A stretch of 64,000 nt of DNA from Lewinellaceae bacterium. GTDB lineage: Bacteria; Bacteroidota; Bacteroidia; Chitinophagales; Saprospiraceae. The notes under the pieces were generated by a model that made no database searches, had not been told where the DNA came from, and saw nothing but the letters and a program-made list of their open reading frames with translations. The stretch's first letter is position 1. The number at the start of each line of letters is the position of its first letter. Positions 16,923-25,724 of the stretch are shown here, piece by piece. The stretch is from the NCBI GenBank assembly GCA_020636405.1, contig JACJXW010000004.1:1674001-1738000 (forward strand), given 5' to 3'. The position numbers were made by a program, and so were the translations under genes.

Positions 16923-19307
16923 TTAGATTTTGAGACTGATCAAATTATTGGATGTCTCCTCCATATGGTAGGATTCTCCATAATAAAATGCTTTACTCGG
17001 CACGTCATTTAATACGAGATGTACGTTGTCTATGTTTCCTTTTTTCATCAACTTTTCCAGGCCGTCGAGGAAGGAAAGCTGGGAATGGTTCCTCCTCAGG
17101 ACGAAAAGGTGGAAATCGACGAAGCGGGACACCAGCAGGTAGTCAGATACCAGGCCCAATGCCGGGCTGTCGATGATGATGTAATCATATTCACTGCGTA
17201 GCCTTTCCATCAGCGGCGCCAGCCGGGAACTGGACAGAATGGCCTGGGGGTTGCGGTCCTCGATCCGGGTAGGCAGATAATGGAGGTTGTGCAGGTCCTG
17301 GTCTGCATAGATCGCGCCTTCCACTGAAAGCTGTCCGTCCAGCAGGTAATCCGAAAACCCGTACCCGGTGATTTCTACAATATCCTTGATCTGGCTGGGC
17401 ACCCTGAAGTCGGCGTCGGCCAGCAGCACCCTTTTGCCGCTATCGGCCAGGGTACGCGCCAGGTGGACAGCACAGAAGGTCTTACCTTCATTAGGAATGG
17501 TAGAGCTGAAACCGATGACCTTCATATCCGGGTTTTTTTCGGTGAACAGCACTTTGGTGCACAATTCCCGGAAGGATTCTCTGACCTGCCAGATCGACTG
17601 CTTCTGGGCGTCCAGGTGGGCAATGCTGGCGGCCACAGGTATATCGGTGGCACTTTCCAGGGACTGGATATCCCTTACCGTTTCGTCGACGGACTGGTGG
17701 AGCATGATCCAGGCCAGTGGCAATGCCAGTCCTATGATGGCGCCAATGAGCAGGATGAGCCTGTTTTGAGGGGATACCGGCTTGCTGCCGGTCATAGAGG
17801 GCTCATTCAATACTTTGATATCGGCGATGTCTTCCGCCTTGCTGATCTCCGTCTTGGCCAGTTCCTGGCTGAGGTAGTTGTACAAGTTCTGGAAGAGCGT
17901 GCTTTTGCGTTCGAAGTAAGCCAGTTGATTCTGGCGGCGGGGCACATCCGCCATAGATTCTTCCAGCTTGGCGATCTGGCCGTTGGCCGATTCAAGGGCG
18001 ATTTTCGAGTTTTCAATGAGGCTCTTCAGTGTTGCCTGTACCGACTGGGTACTATTGAGGATCTGAGCATCCAGCATTTTGAGTTCGTGGCTCTCTCTGC
18101 CCTTGAAGAAACTCAGGCGTTTTTTTTCGGCATAGAGCTTTTGCAGTTCTCCGAGGCTTTGGTTGAGCACGGCATCCTCGATACCCATGGCGGAGGGGGC
18201 GATCACTTTATCCACCTTACTGCTGTCAGAGAGGTAGTTCAGCATTGAGGTGTAGTATTTGATCTGCCATTCGAACTGTGCCCGGGAGGATTCCAGGGTT
18301 ATGATCTTGTTGAGGATGTTGATGGCTTTTTGAGCGAGATTGATATTCTTGCCATTCTTTTTGAAACTCTCCACCCGCAGCTCCGCCTGCGCCAGCGAAT
18401 CGGATATATTGGATAATTGATCGCGAATGAAGTCTTCCCGGCGTTGAGCCAGCTCTTCCCGCTCCTGGAACTTGACCTCTATGTATTTGTCCGACAATTT
18501 CCGAAGAAAAGCGATCTCCTTACCTATTGCTTCTCCTTTGGTCTTCAGGCGCAGGATGCTGGCGCCGATCACTTCTTCTACCTCCAGTTTCTCCTGATAG
18601 TGCTCGGCCAGGCTTTCGGTGCTGTGCACGCGGAATACCAGGTCTTTCCCTTCAAAAGGCTCCAGGGATTTTTCCTCGGCTGGTTTATTGATCGTAAAGT
18701 GGAAGTAATCAGATACCACCGGCGCTCCAAAAGAGAAGACTTTGGAGTAACTGAACTTGCGGTTGACCACATGGGTGGTTTGGGTAGCCGGATTAGACAT
18801 GGTGAAGCTCCGGGCCTTCACCGTCAGCCGGTATTGGTTATCAGAGAGGATCTCCACATGGAAAGGTACTTCAAACATCTGGGGCAGGGTGTCTGCCAGT
18901 TCTACCTGGAAGGGAAATCCACCGTAGTGTTCATTTTCACCGTACCAGCTCACGGAGTGGTAGGAGACATCGAAATTGAGGTCTTCGAGGGTCGCCTTCA
19001 GCAATTTGAAGGACCGCAGTGTGCCCATTTCATTGTACAGGTTCTTTTTCTTCTGCATCACAGGGATCTCCTCGCCCACCAGGTTAAAATTCTCGCTAAG
19101 TTCCCGGTTCTTTCCTTTCAGGTCGAAGAAAAGAGAAGCGCTGGCCTGGTATATCGGGGTGGCCACCTGGGTGTACAGGTAGGCCAGAGCAAGACATATG
19201 GCCAGGCTCGCGACGAAGTGAAACTTGCTTTCCCATATCCTGCCGGCCAAAACCAGCAGGTCGACTTCGTAGGCTTTACTTTCCCTGTATTTTCTTCGGC
19301 GGTTCAT
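16923..19307 (-). CDS. Wzc-type polysaccharide co-polymerase / BY-kinase (copy 2)
   Basis: A 794-residue inner-membrane protein. It has a Wzz-type N-terminal domain with a membrane helix near residues 30-50 and a long periplasmic coiled-coil region (about 240-480, rich in E/K/Q). A second helix (about 510-530, LILLIGAIIGLALPLAWIML) is followed by a cytoplasmic tyrosine-kinase domain. The kinase part shows Walker A SSTIPNEGKTFCAVHLA (near 605), Walker A' VLLADADFRVPSQ and Walker B YIIIDSPALG (near 712). The C-terminal tail is short with few tyrosines (AFYYGESYHMEE). It controls chain length and export through cycles of autophosphorylation and dephosphorylation. Gene order with wzy 13 bp downstream supports this. 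It is a paralogue of the 22313-24826 product. Confidence 0.9.
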   Translation of the reverse strand: MNRRRKYRESKAYEVDLLVLAGRIWESKFHFVASLAICLALAYLYTQVATPIYQASASLFFDLKGKNRELSENFNLVGEEIPVMQKKKNLYNEMGTLRSFKLLKATLEDLNFDVSYHSVSWYGENEHYGGFPFQVELADTLPQMFEVPFHVEILSDNQYRLTVKARSFTMSNPATQTTHVVNRKFSYSKVFSFGAPVVSDYFHFTINKPAEEKSLEPFEGKDLVFRVHSTESLAEHYQEKLEVEEVIGASILRLKTKGEAIGKEIAFLRKLSDKYIEVKFQEREELAQRREDFIRDQLSNISDSLAQAELRVESFKKNGKNINLAQKAINILNKIITLESSRAQFEWQIKYYTSMLNYLSDSSKVDKVIAPSAMGIEDAVLNQSLGELQKLYAEKKRLSFFKGRESHELKMLDAQILNSTQSVQATLKSLIENSKIALESANGQIAKLEESMADVPRRQNQLAYFERKSTLFQNLYNYLSQELAKTEISKAEDIADIKVLNEPSMTGSKPVSPQNRLILLIGAIIGLALPLAWIMLHQSVDETVRDIQSLESATDIPVAASIAHLDAQKQSIWQVRESFRELCTKVLFTEKNPDMKVIGFSSTIPNEGKTFCAVHLARTLADSGKRVLLADADFRVPSQIKDIVEITGYGFSDYLLDGQLSVEGAIYADQDLHNLHYLPTRIEDRNPQAILSSSRLAPLMERLRSEYDYIIIDSPALGLVSDYLLVSRFVDFHLFVLRRNHSQLSFLDGLEKLMKKGNIDNVHLVLNDVPSKAFYYGESYHMEETSNNLISLKI

Positions 19308-19356
19308 ATCTATTCTCAGTTGTCAAAGGCGGATTAGATTGGGCATTTTCAGCGTT

Positions 19357-20589
19357 TTATACGTGTTTTCCATTTCCATTCCCGTTGAGCCCTCCGAGGA
19401 AGGACTTCAGCCTGGGCCCGTAGTTGATGTAGTTGAACTCACGTAGGCCCAGTTCTCTACCTTGCTCGCCGATCCGGGCGGCTTCCCCGGGGTGATCGAC
19501 GACGAATTTCATCTTGGCTGCGTATTCTGCCACATCGTAATTATCGGAGATCAGAGCGGTTTTGCCGTCTTCGAAGTAATGGGGCACTTCTCCTACTCTG
19601 GTCGTGATGATGGGGTTAGCCGCCGCCGTGTATTCACCGATCTTGTGGGGGAAGCGGGCGGCGTCCTGCAAAGTAGGGCGCAGGGGTATCAGCAGGCCGA
19701 TTGCGTTGACGTACAGGTCGATCAGCTCGGAATAGGGCACGTTGGAGAACACCCTTACCTTGTCTGCCTTTTTCATCTTGCGGATGTCGGCGTCCAGTTG
19801 TTCATACTGGCTTTTCTTGCCTCCGCTGACGAGCAGGTGCAATTTTGTATCCGACTGGCCGGGCATATTGTCGAAGGAATCGAGTATAAAATCGACGACT
19901 TCCTTGTAGTCGAGTGCTCCGCAGTACAGGAAATAGGGCTCTTGGCCTTCCCGGCGGGGCTGTTCGAAAGGTTTGAAGTCGCAGATTACCGGTATCTTGA
20001 AAATGGGTTTTCCGGGAGCTACTTTTCGGAAGTTGTCGGCCAGGAGTTCGCTGATGGGGAGCGCAGCATCCATCCGCTTCACCATCAGGTTATCGAAAAG
20101 GTAGTCATTGATCCGGGTGAGCAGGGCTTGCCGGTGTTGCATCGCGGAGGCAAACTCCACGTACAACAATGCGATGGGAAAACCGAGCATGAACGAGTAC
20201 AACCGGTACAGGAGCACCTGTATGAAGTCGCGGCACGATATGATGCCGGCGTCCAGGTCGCCGTTTTTGGCCAGGCGGCGCAGGTACTGGTACTCACCGA
20301 TGATGCCTTTCAGCTTCAGGATGTTACGGTTGAAGAACCCTTTGGGCTTATATACCGAACCGGAGGTATAGACGTAATGTATGCCTTCGTAGTCACCCTC
20401 CACGTCTACCTTTACAGGTTGGTCCGGCTTGAATTTTCCCTTGCGGTTGATTACGGTCATCCGGGCCCCGGTAGTGCGGAGGGCCTTACCCAGCAGGATG
20501 GTCTTCTGGATAGCGGCCAGCCCGATCGGGAATCCGGACTCTCCCAGGTATACGACGTGGAACTTCCCGCCTTTCTCTTGATTTTTCAT
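19357..20589 (-). CDS. Glycosyltransferase family 4
   Basis: A 410-residue GT-B glycosyltransferase. The N-terminal domain opens HVVYLGESGFPIGLAAIQKT with the GT4 glycine-rich loop. The C-terminal domain has PYFLYCGALDYKEVVDFILD and the donor-site segment PHKIGEYTAAANPIITTRVGE, ending with GRELGLREFNY. It should act in the cytoplasm on the lipid-linked intermediate. It is followed by wzc copy 2 after 49 bp, and preceded by a 376-bp leader containing a hairpin and a C7 tract, so it probably starts a separate transcription unit. The sugar donor is unknown. Confidence 0.85.
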   Translation of the reverse strand: MKNQEKGGKFHVVYLGESGFPIGLAAIQKTILLGKALRTTGARMTVINRKGKFKPDQPVKVDVEGDYEGIHYVYTSGSVYKPKGFFNRNILKLKGIIGEYQYLRRLAKNGDLDAGIISCRDFIQVLLYRLYSFMLGFPIALLYVEFASAMQHRQALLTRINDYLFDNLMVKRMDAALPISELLADNFRKVAPGKPIFKIPVICDFKPFEQPRREGQEPYFLYCGALDYKEVVDFILDSFDNMPGQSDTKLHLLVSGGKKSQYEQLDADIRKMKKADKVRVFSNVPYSELIDLYVNAIGLLIPLRPTLQDAARFPHKIGEYTAAANPIITTRVGEVPHYFEDGKTALISDNYDVAEYAAKMKFVVDHPGEAARIGEQGRELGLREFNYINYGPRLKSFLGGLNGNGNGKHV

Positions 20590-20965
20590 GGGATGCGAAT
20601 ATTTTGGGTATTGATCGTGTTTCTAGTGTTTGTCTTGGGTGCTTCTGGCTGAAATTGGGTTTAGGGGGATACGTGTTTCTAAAAAAAATAGTTGGGTCGA
20701 TTTACGGTGTATTTGTGTTCCTGCAAAAGTTTGACTCGCGCTACTCACTCACCTTCTTTTCTGCTTCTGCTTCTGAAAATCAAATAAGGGGAATCTGCTG
20801 AACCCGGTATAGGGGGGGAGAGCTATCCTTGCAGGAAGAGTTGGCAGGGTTTCTGTTGTGGGTTGGACTGAGGGCTCTGCGATAGAAAAGCCCTCAGTGT
20901 ACCAACGTATAATATTAAAACCGTCAACTGTCAACTTAGAATATCCAGGCAGGACAGCTCTTGCA
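20590..20965. other. 376-bp spacer with C-tract and hairpin, no gene
   Basis: No convincing coding region is present. On the minus strand it holds, in order, a terminator-like hairpin (20868-20897), a C7 tract (G on the plus strand, 20812-20818, in a CTCCCCCCCTA context) and a long AT-rich leader before the GT4 start at 20589. This order (hairpin, C-tract, leader) repeats the layout seen at 22214-22287. Confidence 0.6.
20868..20897 (-). terminator. Hairpin after the GME-like gene
   Basis: A perfect 9-bp stem CTGAGGGCT/AGCCCTCAG (20868-20876 with 20889-20897) with a 12-nt loop lies about 70 bp past the stop of the epimerase gene. There is no clear U-run, so the call rests on the stem and position. 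Confidence 0.45.
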
Positions 20966-21946
20966 TCAGGCTTCGACGCTCTCCCTGATCCGGATCTGTT
21001 CAGCGATCCACTCGTAGGTTTGGCGGATACCCTCTTCCAAAGGTTGGGTAGGCTTCCAGCCCAGTTTTTCGTAGATCAAAGCATTGTCAGAGTTTCTTCC
21101 GCGTACGCCGGTAGGCCCTTCAATGTGCTTTTTGTTTATCGTTTTTCCAGCTACTTTGGAAATCATATCTACGAAACCATTGATGGATACCATCTCTTCG
21201 GAACCGATATTTACCGGGCCGGGCCAGTCGGATTGCATCAGCCGGCGGACTCCCTCCAGGCACTCGTCGATATAAAGGAAAGAGCGGGTCTGCAGGCCAT
21301 CGCCCCAGATCTCGATCTCACCGCCATCTTCAGCCATGGCGATCTTGCGGCACAGCGCGGCCGGGGCTTTCTCGCGGCCGCCGTCCCAGGTTCCCAGAGG
21401 GCCAAAGATGTTGTGGAAACGCGCTACGCGTACCTCCATGCCATAATTCCTCATATAGGACAGGTAGAGGCGCTCGCTGAAGAGCTTTTCCCATCCGTAC
21501 TCGCTGTCAGGAGCGGCAGGGTAGGCAGAGTCTTCCGAACACTTGGGGTTGTCGGGGTCCAGCTGGTTGTACTCGGGGTACATGCAGGCAGAAGAGGAGT
21601 AGAAGATCTTGTCGACTCCGTTGATCCGGCTGGCTTCCAGCATATTCAGGTTGCAGAGGGCCGAGTTATGCATCACTACGGCATCGTGGTCACCTGTAAA
21701 AATATAACCGGCGCCGCCCATATCAGCTGCTAACTGGTAGACCTCATTGATCTTGCGGTCAAAAAGAGACTCGCATACCCGGGGGTCGCGCAGGTCTCCG
21801 ATCACAAAATCATCAGCTTTGTCGTTGCCATATTCATTTTCTTTCAAGTCAACCCCTCGTACCCAGTACCCTTCAGCTTGAAGGCGGTTGACCAGATGGC
21901 CTCCTATGAAGCCGCCGGCTCCACAGACAATTGCGGTCTTTTTCAT
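20966..21946 (-). CDS. GDP-mannose 3,5-epimerase-like protein
   Basis: A 326-residue extended short-chain dehydrogenase. The Rossmann motif GAGGFIGGH is at the N-terminus. The substrate region matches remembered plant GDP-mannose 3,5-epimerase closely: YQLAADMGGAGYIF, FYSSSACMYPEY (Ser/Cys acid-base residues), the catalytic Y-x3-K as EYGWEKL, then ARFHNIFGPLGTWDGGREKA, WGDGLQTRSFLYIDEC, PVNIGSEEMVSIN and GPTGVRGRNSDN. The plant enzyme converts GDP-D-mannose to GDP-L-galactose and GDP-L-gulose. With AlgD in the same locus, two enzymes would compete for GDP-mannose, pointing to a polymer with mannuronate and L-galactose or L-gulose. The exact product needs biochemistry. Confidence 0.87.
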   Translation of the reverse strand: MKKTAIVCGAGGFIGGHLVNRLQAEGYWVRGVDLKENEYGNDKADDFVIGDLRDPRVCESLFDRKINEVYQLAADMGGAGYIFTGDHDAVVMHNSALCNLNMLEASRINGVDKIFYSSSACMYPEYNQLDPDNPKCSEDSAYPAAPDSEYGWEKLFSERLYLSYMRNYGMEVRVARFHNIFGPLGTWDGGREKAPAALCRKIAMAEDGGEIEIWGDGLQTRSFLYIDECLEGVRRLMQSDWPGPVNIGSEEMVSINGFVDMISKVAGKTINKKHIEGPTGVRGRNSDNALIYEKLGWKPTQPLEEGIRQTYEWIAEQIRIRESVEA

Positions 21947-22097
21947 GATAAATGTTGATTTGTTGTAATGATTAAAAGATTCTTATTAAGCTGTCAAAAG
22001 TCCAAATTGGGTTTGGAAGGTGGTACGAAAGAGTATTCTCCGGCAAAGAGCTAAATACTCTGTGGCGTATTGGAGATCCTGTCTTTTGTAATGTCAC

Positions 22098-22205
22098 CTA
22101 TCTGTAGATATTGGCGAAGGGCGCCATTTTGCCTAAAAGCTCCTGGAAGAAAGTGAAGTAGCGGGTTGCCTCAAGGAGGGGGGAATCAAAGAGGGCGAAT
22201 ACCAT
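22098..22205 (-). CDS. Possible 35-residue leader peptide
   Basis: An ATG-started frame of 35 codons in the long leader before the epimerase gene, 8 bp after the ACTACCCCCC motif. It encodes a hydrophobic, aromatic-rich peptide (MVFALFDSPLLEATRYFTFF, then QELLGKMAPFANIYR). There is no homologue I can recall. Chance is a real possibility in GC-rich DNA; it is listed because the rest of the 366-bp spacer (21947-22312) has no other gene. Confidence 0.2.
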   Translation of the reverse strand: MVFALFDSPLLEATRYFTFFQELLGKMAPFANIYR

Positions 22206-22213
22206 TCACTTTA

Positions 22214-22223
22214 GGGGGGTAGT
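22214..22223 (-). promoter_or_regulatory. ACTACCCCCC motif upstream of the GME-like gene
   Basis: Coding-strand ACTACCCCCC followed by TAAAGTGAATG. It is placed between a strong hairpin (22241-22287) that ends the wzc unit and a 266-bp leader before the epimerase start. It is identical to the motif at 15455-15464. Confidence 0.45.
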
Positions 22224-22240
22224 TGTTTTTTCAGGTTGGC

Positions 22241-22287
22241 CCTCAGAAGGCGCCGGCAGGGAATCCCCCTTCCGGCGCCCTCTGAGG
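22241..22287 (-). terminator. Strong hairpin after wzc copy 1
   Basis: A 16-bp stem with one mismatch: CCTCAGAAGGCGCCGG (22241-22256) pairs with CCGGCGCCCTCTGAGG (22272-22287) across a 15-nt loop, 26 bp past the wzc stop codon. It lacks a U-run on the minus strand but is very stable. Confidence 0.6.
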
Positions 22288-22312
22288 AGCAACTCAAAGC
22301 TTTATTTCTATC

Positions 22313-24826
22313 TTACTGAATTCCTTTCTTGGCCTTGTCGGCCTGGCCGTTATGGACTCCGTTCTTGGAGCCGTTATCCTGTGCTTTGCTCTTGCTTCTC
22401 TTTTTACCCTTGCCCTTCGCATCTCCGTAGCCATAACCGTATCCATATCCATAACTGTAATCGCCGTAGCCATACTTGAAGGACTTGCCGATGGCGTCGT
22501 TGAAAATGAGGAAGGTGTTTTTCATCTTTCCCTTTTTGATCAGCTTTTCCAGCCCCTGGAGGAAAGACAGTTTGGAGACCTTCCTGCGAAGGACGAACAG
22601 CTGTATGTCGAGGAACCTGGAAACCAGAAGGAAATCCGAAACCAAACCTACTGCCGGAGAGTCGATGATGATATAGTCATAAGATCCCTTCAGGTCCTCG
22701 AGAAGAGGCTCCAGCCGTGGGCTGGTCAGCAGTTCCTGTGGGTTGAAGTTCTCCTCGATCCGCGTTGGGATGTAATGCAAGTTGGGGGTATGGTCGCTAA
22801 CGTGGATGATTTCGCTGACCTCCACATTGTTTCCTTTCAGGTAATCGGAGAACCCCTTTTTCTTCAGGGCGCCGTCCTCTTTAAGCTGGCTGGGTACCCG
22901 GAAATCGGAATCGATCACGAGGGTCTTTTTGCCGCCCCGGGCGAAGTGGATTCCCAGGTTGAGTGCGCAGAAGGTCTTTCCTTCATTGGGCACGGTTGAC
23001 GTCAGTCCGATCACGTTCTTGGCCGGGTCGGTAATGAGGAACTGTATCTTGGCGCAAAGGTCGCGGAAGGACTCCTGCACCTGCCATTCCAACTGTACGT
23101 CGTTGGACAGGGTGGGCTTCACATCGCTGTAGTCATGGGCGATGCTGGCGGCCACCGGGATCTTGGTGTAGGATTCCAGCTGGCTGACATCCTGGATCTT
23201 CTCATCGATGGAATGCTGGACGATGACCAGCCCCAGCGGAAGGATGAGCCCGATCATAAAACCCAGGGCCATGAGCAGTCCTTTCTGCGGTTCTACCGGG
23301 CCGTTGCCTATCATCCGGGGAGCGTCCAGCACCTTGGTGTCCGGAATGTCTTCCGCCCGTGCAATACCGGTTTTAGCCAGTTCCTGGCTCAGGTAATTGA
23401 ACAGGTTTTCATAGAGGTTGCTCTTGCGCTGGTAGTTGAGCAACTGCTTTTCGCTGCTGGGCAACTGGCTGATCGTCCCCTCATAAGTAAGGATCTGGTT
23501 GTCGAGGTTGCCCAGGGCCAGCATAGAGGAATTGATCGTATTCTTGAGGTTCTCCCGGAGGGATCTCGTGGTGGTCCGGATCTGCTGGTCCAGGATCTCC
23601 AGGTCGTAGCTCTTATCTCCCTTGAAATATTTCAGGCGCGACCGCTCGGAGTACAAGCGCTTCAGTTCCAGGAGGTTTTCGTTGAGCAGCGGGTCTTCGA
23701 TCCCGGCCACGGAAGGGGCGATGATCTTGTCGATGCTGTTGGTGTCGCTCAGGTACTGAAGCAGTGAATTGTAGTACTTCGCCTTGAGTTCGATCTGTGC
23801 TTTTGAGGATTGCAGGTTCTGTACCTGATTGAGGGCATTGGTAGCCGTTTGGGTGAGGTCTACGGCCTGTGCCCGGCTGCGGAAAGCCTCCAGCCTCAGT
23901 TCTGCCTTGGCCAGGGAATCGGTGACGCTGGCCAGCTGTTCCCGGATGAAAGATTCCTTGCTCAGGGCGATCTCGTCCCGTTCGTCCAGCTTGCTCTGGA
24001 TGTAATGTTCGGTGAGCTTGTTGAGGAAATCGATCTCCTTTTTAGGAACCTGGCCCTGGGAAGTCAGCTTCAGGATACTGGCGTTAACGTCTACCTGCGA
24101 TACTTCGAGTTTGCTGGCATAAGCTTTGGCCAGGCCGGATATACTATGGATCTGGAAAGACAGTTCCTGGTCGGCAAAATCTTCCAGGACGACCTTATAG
24201 TCCGGCTTTTTGATGATAAAATGGAAGTAATCATGCTGGACCGGCTTGCCGAAGAAAAATACTTCCGAGAATTCAAATTTCCGCTCTACCGTCCGCGTCG
24301 TGCCGTTGGCAGGGTTTGAAACATCGAACTCCTTGGCATTTACGTTGAGGCGGAAGCGCTGGTCGGAAAGTATTTCTACATAAAAACGGGCGCCGAACAT
24401 TTGGGCGCTGCTGTCCACCAATTCGACTTCAAAAGGGAAGTAGCCGTAAGCTTCTCTTTCCTTATACCACTTGCCTATGTAGTAGGACACCTGGAAGTCG
24501 AGGTCCTGTACGGTCTTTTCCATGAGGCTGTAGGAGGTGAGAATGCCCATCTCATTGGAAAGGTTCTTCTCCATGTCGATAAGCCCTACGCCGCCCTCGA
24601 CATATTTGCTGTCCCCCAGTTTACGGCTGTTGCCGGAGGAATCGATGAGCAGGGTCGTCTTCACAGCGTACATGGGCGGTGCGATCTTGCCATATATAAA
24701 GGCGATGCCCACACAAAGGATCACACTGGCTGCAAAGAGGAACTTTTTCTCCCATATTTTTTTCGCTAGGCCTGCAATGTTCAGGTCAGCATAAATGTTA
24801 CTGCCGGTTAATTTTGGGCTTTCCAT
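22313..24826 (-). CDS. Wzc-type polysaccharide co-polymerase / BY-kinase (copy 1)
   Basis: An 837-residue inner-membrane chain-length regulator and tyrosine kinase. Membrane helices lie near residues 30-48 and 510-530, with a periplasmic coiled-coil region between. The cytoplasmic kinase domain has Walker A TSTVPNEGKTFCALNLG (near 615), Walker A' LVIDSDFRVPSQ and Walker B YIIIDSPAVG (near 722). The C-terminal tail (about 785-837) is unusual: a run of alternating Tyr-Gly (KYGYGDYSYGYGYGYGYGD), then a Lys/Ser-rich stretch. In BY-kinases the terminal tyrosine cluster is the autophosphorylation site. The gene follows wza by 76 bp, the classical wza-wzc order. The paralogue at 16923-19307 lacks this tail. 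Confidence 0.92.
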   Translation of the reverse strand: MESPKLTGSNIYADLNIAGLAKKIWEKKFLFAASVILCVGIAFIYGKIAPPMYAVKTTLLIDSSGNSRKLGDSKYVEGGVGLIDMEKNLSNEMGILTSYSLMEKTVQDLDFQVSYYIGKWYKEREAYGYFPFEVELVDSSAQMFGARFYVEILSDQRFRLNVNAKEFDVSNPANGTTRTVERKFEFSEVFFFGKPVQHDYFHFIIKKPDYKVVLEDFADQELSFQIHSISGLAKAYASKLEVSQVDVNASILKLTSQGQVPKKEIDFLNKLTEHYIQSKLDERDEIALSKESFIREQLASVTDSLAKAELRLEAFRSRAQAVDLTQTATNALNQVQNLQSSKAQIELKAKYYNSLLQYLSDTNSIDKIIAPSVAGIEDPLLNENLLELKRLYSERSRLKYFKGDKSYDLEILDQQIRTTTRSLRENLKNTINSSMLALGNLDNQILTYEGTISQLPSSEKQLLNYQRKSNLYENLFNYLSQELAKTGIARAEDIPDTKVLDAPRMIGNGPVEPQKGLLMALGFMIGLILPLGLVIVQHSIDEKIQDVSQLESYTKIPVAASIAHDYSDVKPTLSNDVQLEWQVQESFRDLCAKIQFLITDPAKNVIGLTSTVPNEGKTFCALNLGIHFARGGKKTLVIDSDFRVPSQLKEDGALKKKGFSDYLKGNNVEVSEIIHVSDHTPNLHYIPTRIEENFNPQELLTSPRLEPLLEDLKGSYDYIIIDSPAVGLVSDFLLVSRFLDIQLFVLRRKVSKLSFLQGLEKLIKKGKMKNTFLIFNDAIGKSFKYGYGDYSYGYGYGYGYGDAKGKGKKRSKSKAQDNGSKNGVHNGQADKAKKGIQ

Positions 24827-24902
24827 ATTATTTGGTCACATTATTCTAAACGGCGCCCTGTCGATCAGGTAAAATAGTATAGTATAGGGGCGAAATGTTT
24901 AG

Positions 24903-25724
24903 TTATTTTTTAATAAAAATGTTGATCAGCAGAGCCGTCACCGAAATGGCGGAGAATACAAGCCCCACCGATTCAGAACTCACATCAAACGATTTGGCTT
25001 TGAGGGGTTCTACGTAAATCAGGTCGTGAGGTTGCACATAAAAGAATTCTGTTGTCGCAAATTCCGGCCGGCTAAGGTTGAGAAAGACGGTTTTGGCGCC
25101 CAGCTCGGTCTGCCTTATCATTCTGACTTTCTTTCGGTTACCGAACTCCGTGAAGTCTCCGGCCAGCCCAATGGCATCCAGAATGGTGTTGCGGTCCTGA
25201 TAGAGATAAAATACTCCGGGGGACGATACTTCACCCAAAACGGTAACGCGCATGTTGGCCAGCTTGACGTTGGTCGATACGAAGCGCAGGTACGGCTTGT
25301 AACTTTCGTCCAGTTTGGCCTTCAATTGCAGCGTTGTCATCCCTTCTACCTTTATTTCCCCCAGTAACGGCAGGACGATCGTCCCTGAATCGCTTACAGC
25401 TATGCTCCGAAAGTAAATGTCTTCGGGTAAACTCCTGACGTTAGGGGTGCCGGTGGCTACCCCGAATTCCCGGTTGAGGAATTCTTCCGTACTTCCATCG
25501 AAGGCGTTGATCTTGATCATCAACTGATCATAAGGCTTGATCTGATACTCCTGGAATCCAGGGGTGGGGGTCACCTGAATAGTGCTGTCTGAAATCAGGG
25601 TTTCTGGGCCGTCATCGGTAGCATTGAAGGTGACCAGATCTTTATACCCTACGCAGGATTGCATGGCCCCCCCAACAATGAGGGTGAAAATGCCCATAAA
25701 TAATCTGGTTCTGTTGACTCGCAT
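24903..25724 (-). CDS. Polysaccharide export outer-membrane lipoprotein (Wza-like)
   Basis: A 273-residue protein. The start at 25724 gives a compact lipoprotein signal (MRVNRTRLFMGIFTLIVGGA, then MQSC), whose cysteine would be lipidated; an ATG 48 bp upstream would add a polar extension and is less likely. The export domain begins YQIKPYDQLMIKINAFDGS (about residues 65-150). An SLBB domain follows with TVLGEVSSPGVFYLYQDRN and DAIGLAGDFTEFGNRKKVRM. A hydrophobic C-terminal helix (VGLVFSAISVTALLINIFI) probably crosses the outer membrane. It forms the export channel that works with Wzc and is the first gene of the visible locus. Confidence 0.9.
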   Translation of the reverse strand: MRVNRTRLFMGIFTLIVGGAMQSCVGYKDLVTFNATDDGPETLISDSTIQVTPTPGFQEYQIKPYDQLMIKINAFDGSTEEFLNREFGVATGTPNVRSLPEDIYFRSIAVSDSGTIVLPLLGEIKVEGMTTLQLKAKLDESYKPYLRFVSTNVKLANMRVTVLGEVSSPGVFYLYQDRNTILDAIGLAGDFTEFGNRKKVRMIRQTELGAKTVFLNLSRPEFATTEFFYVQPHDLIYVEPLKAKSFDVSSESVGLVFSAISVTALLINIFIKK

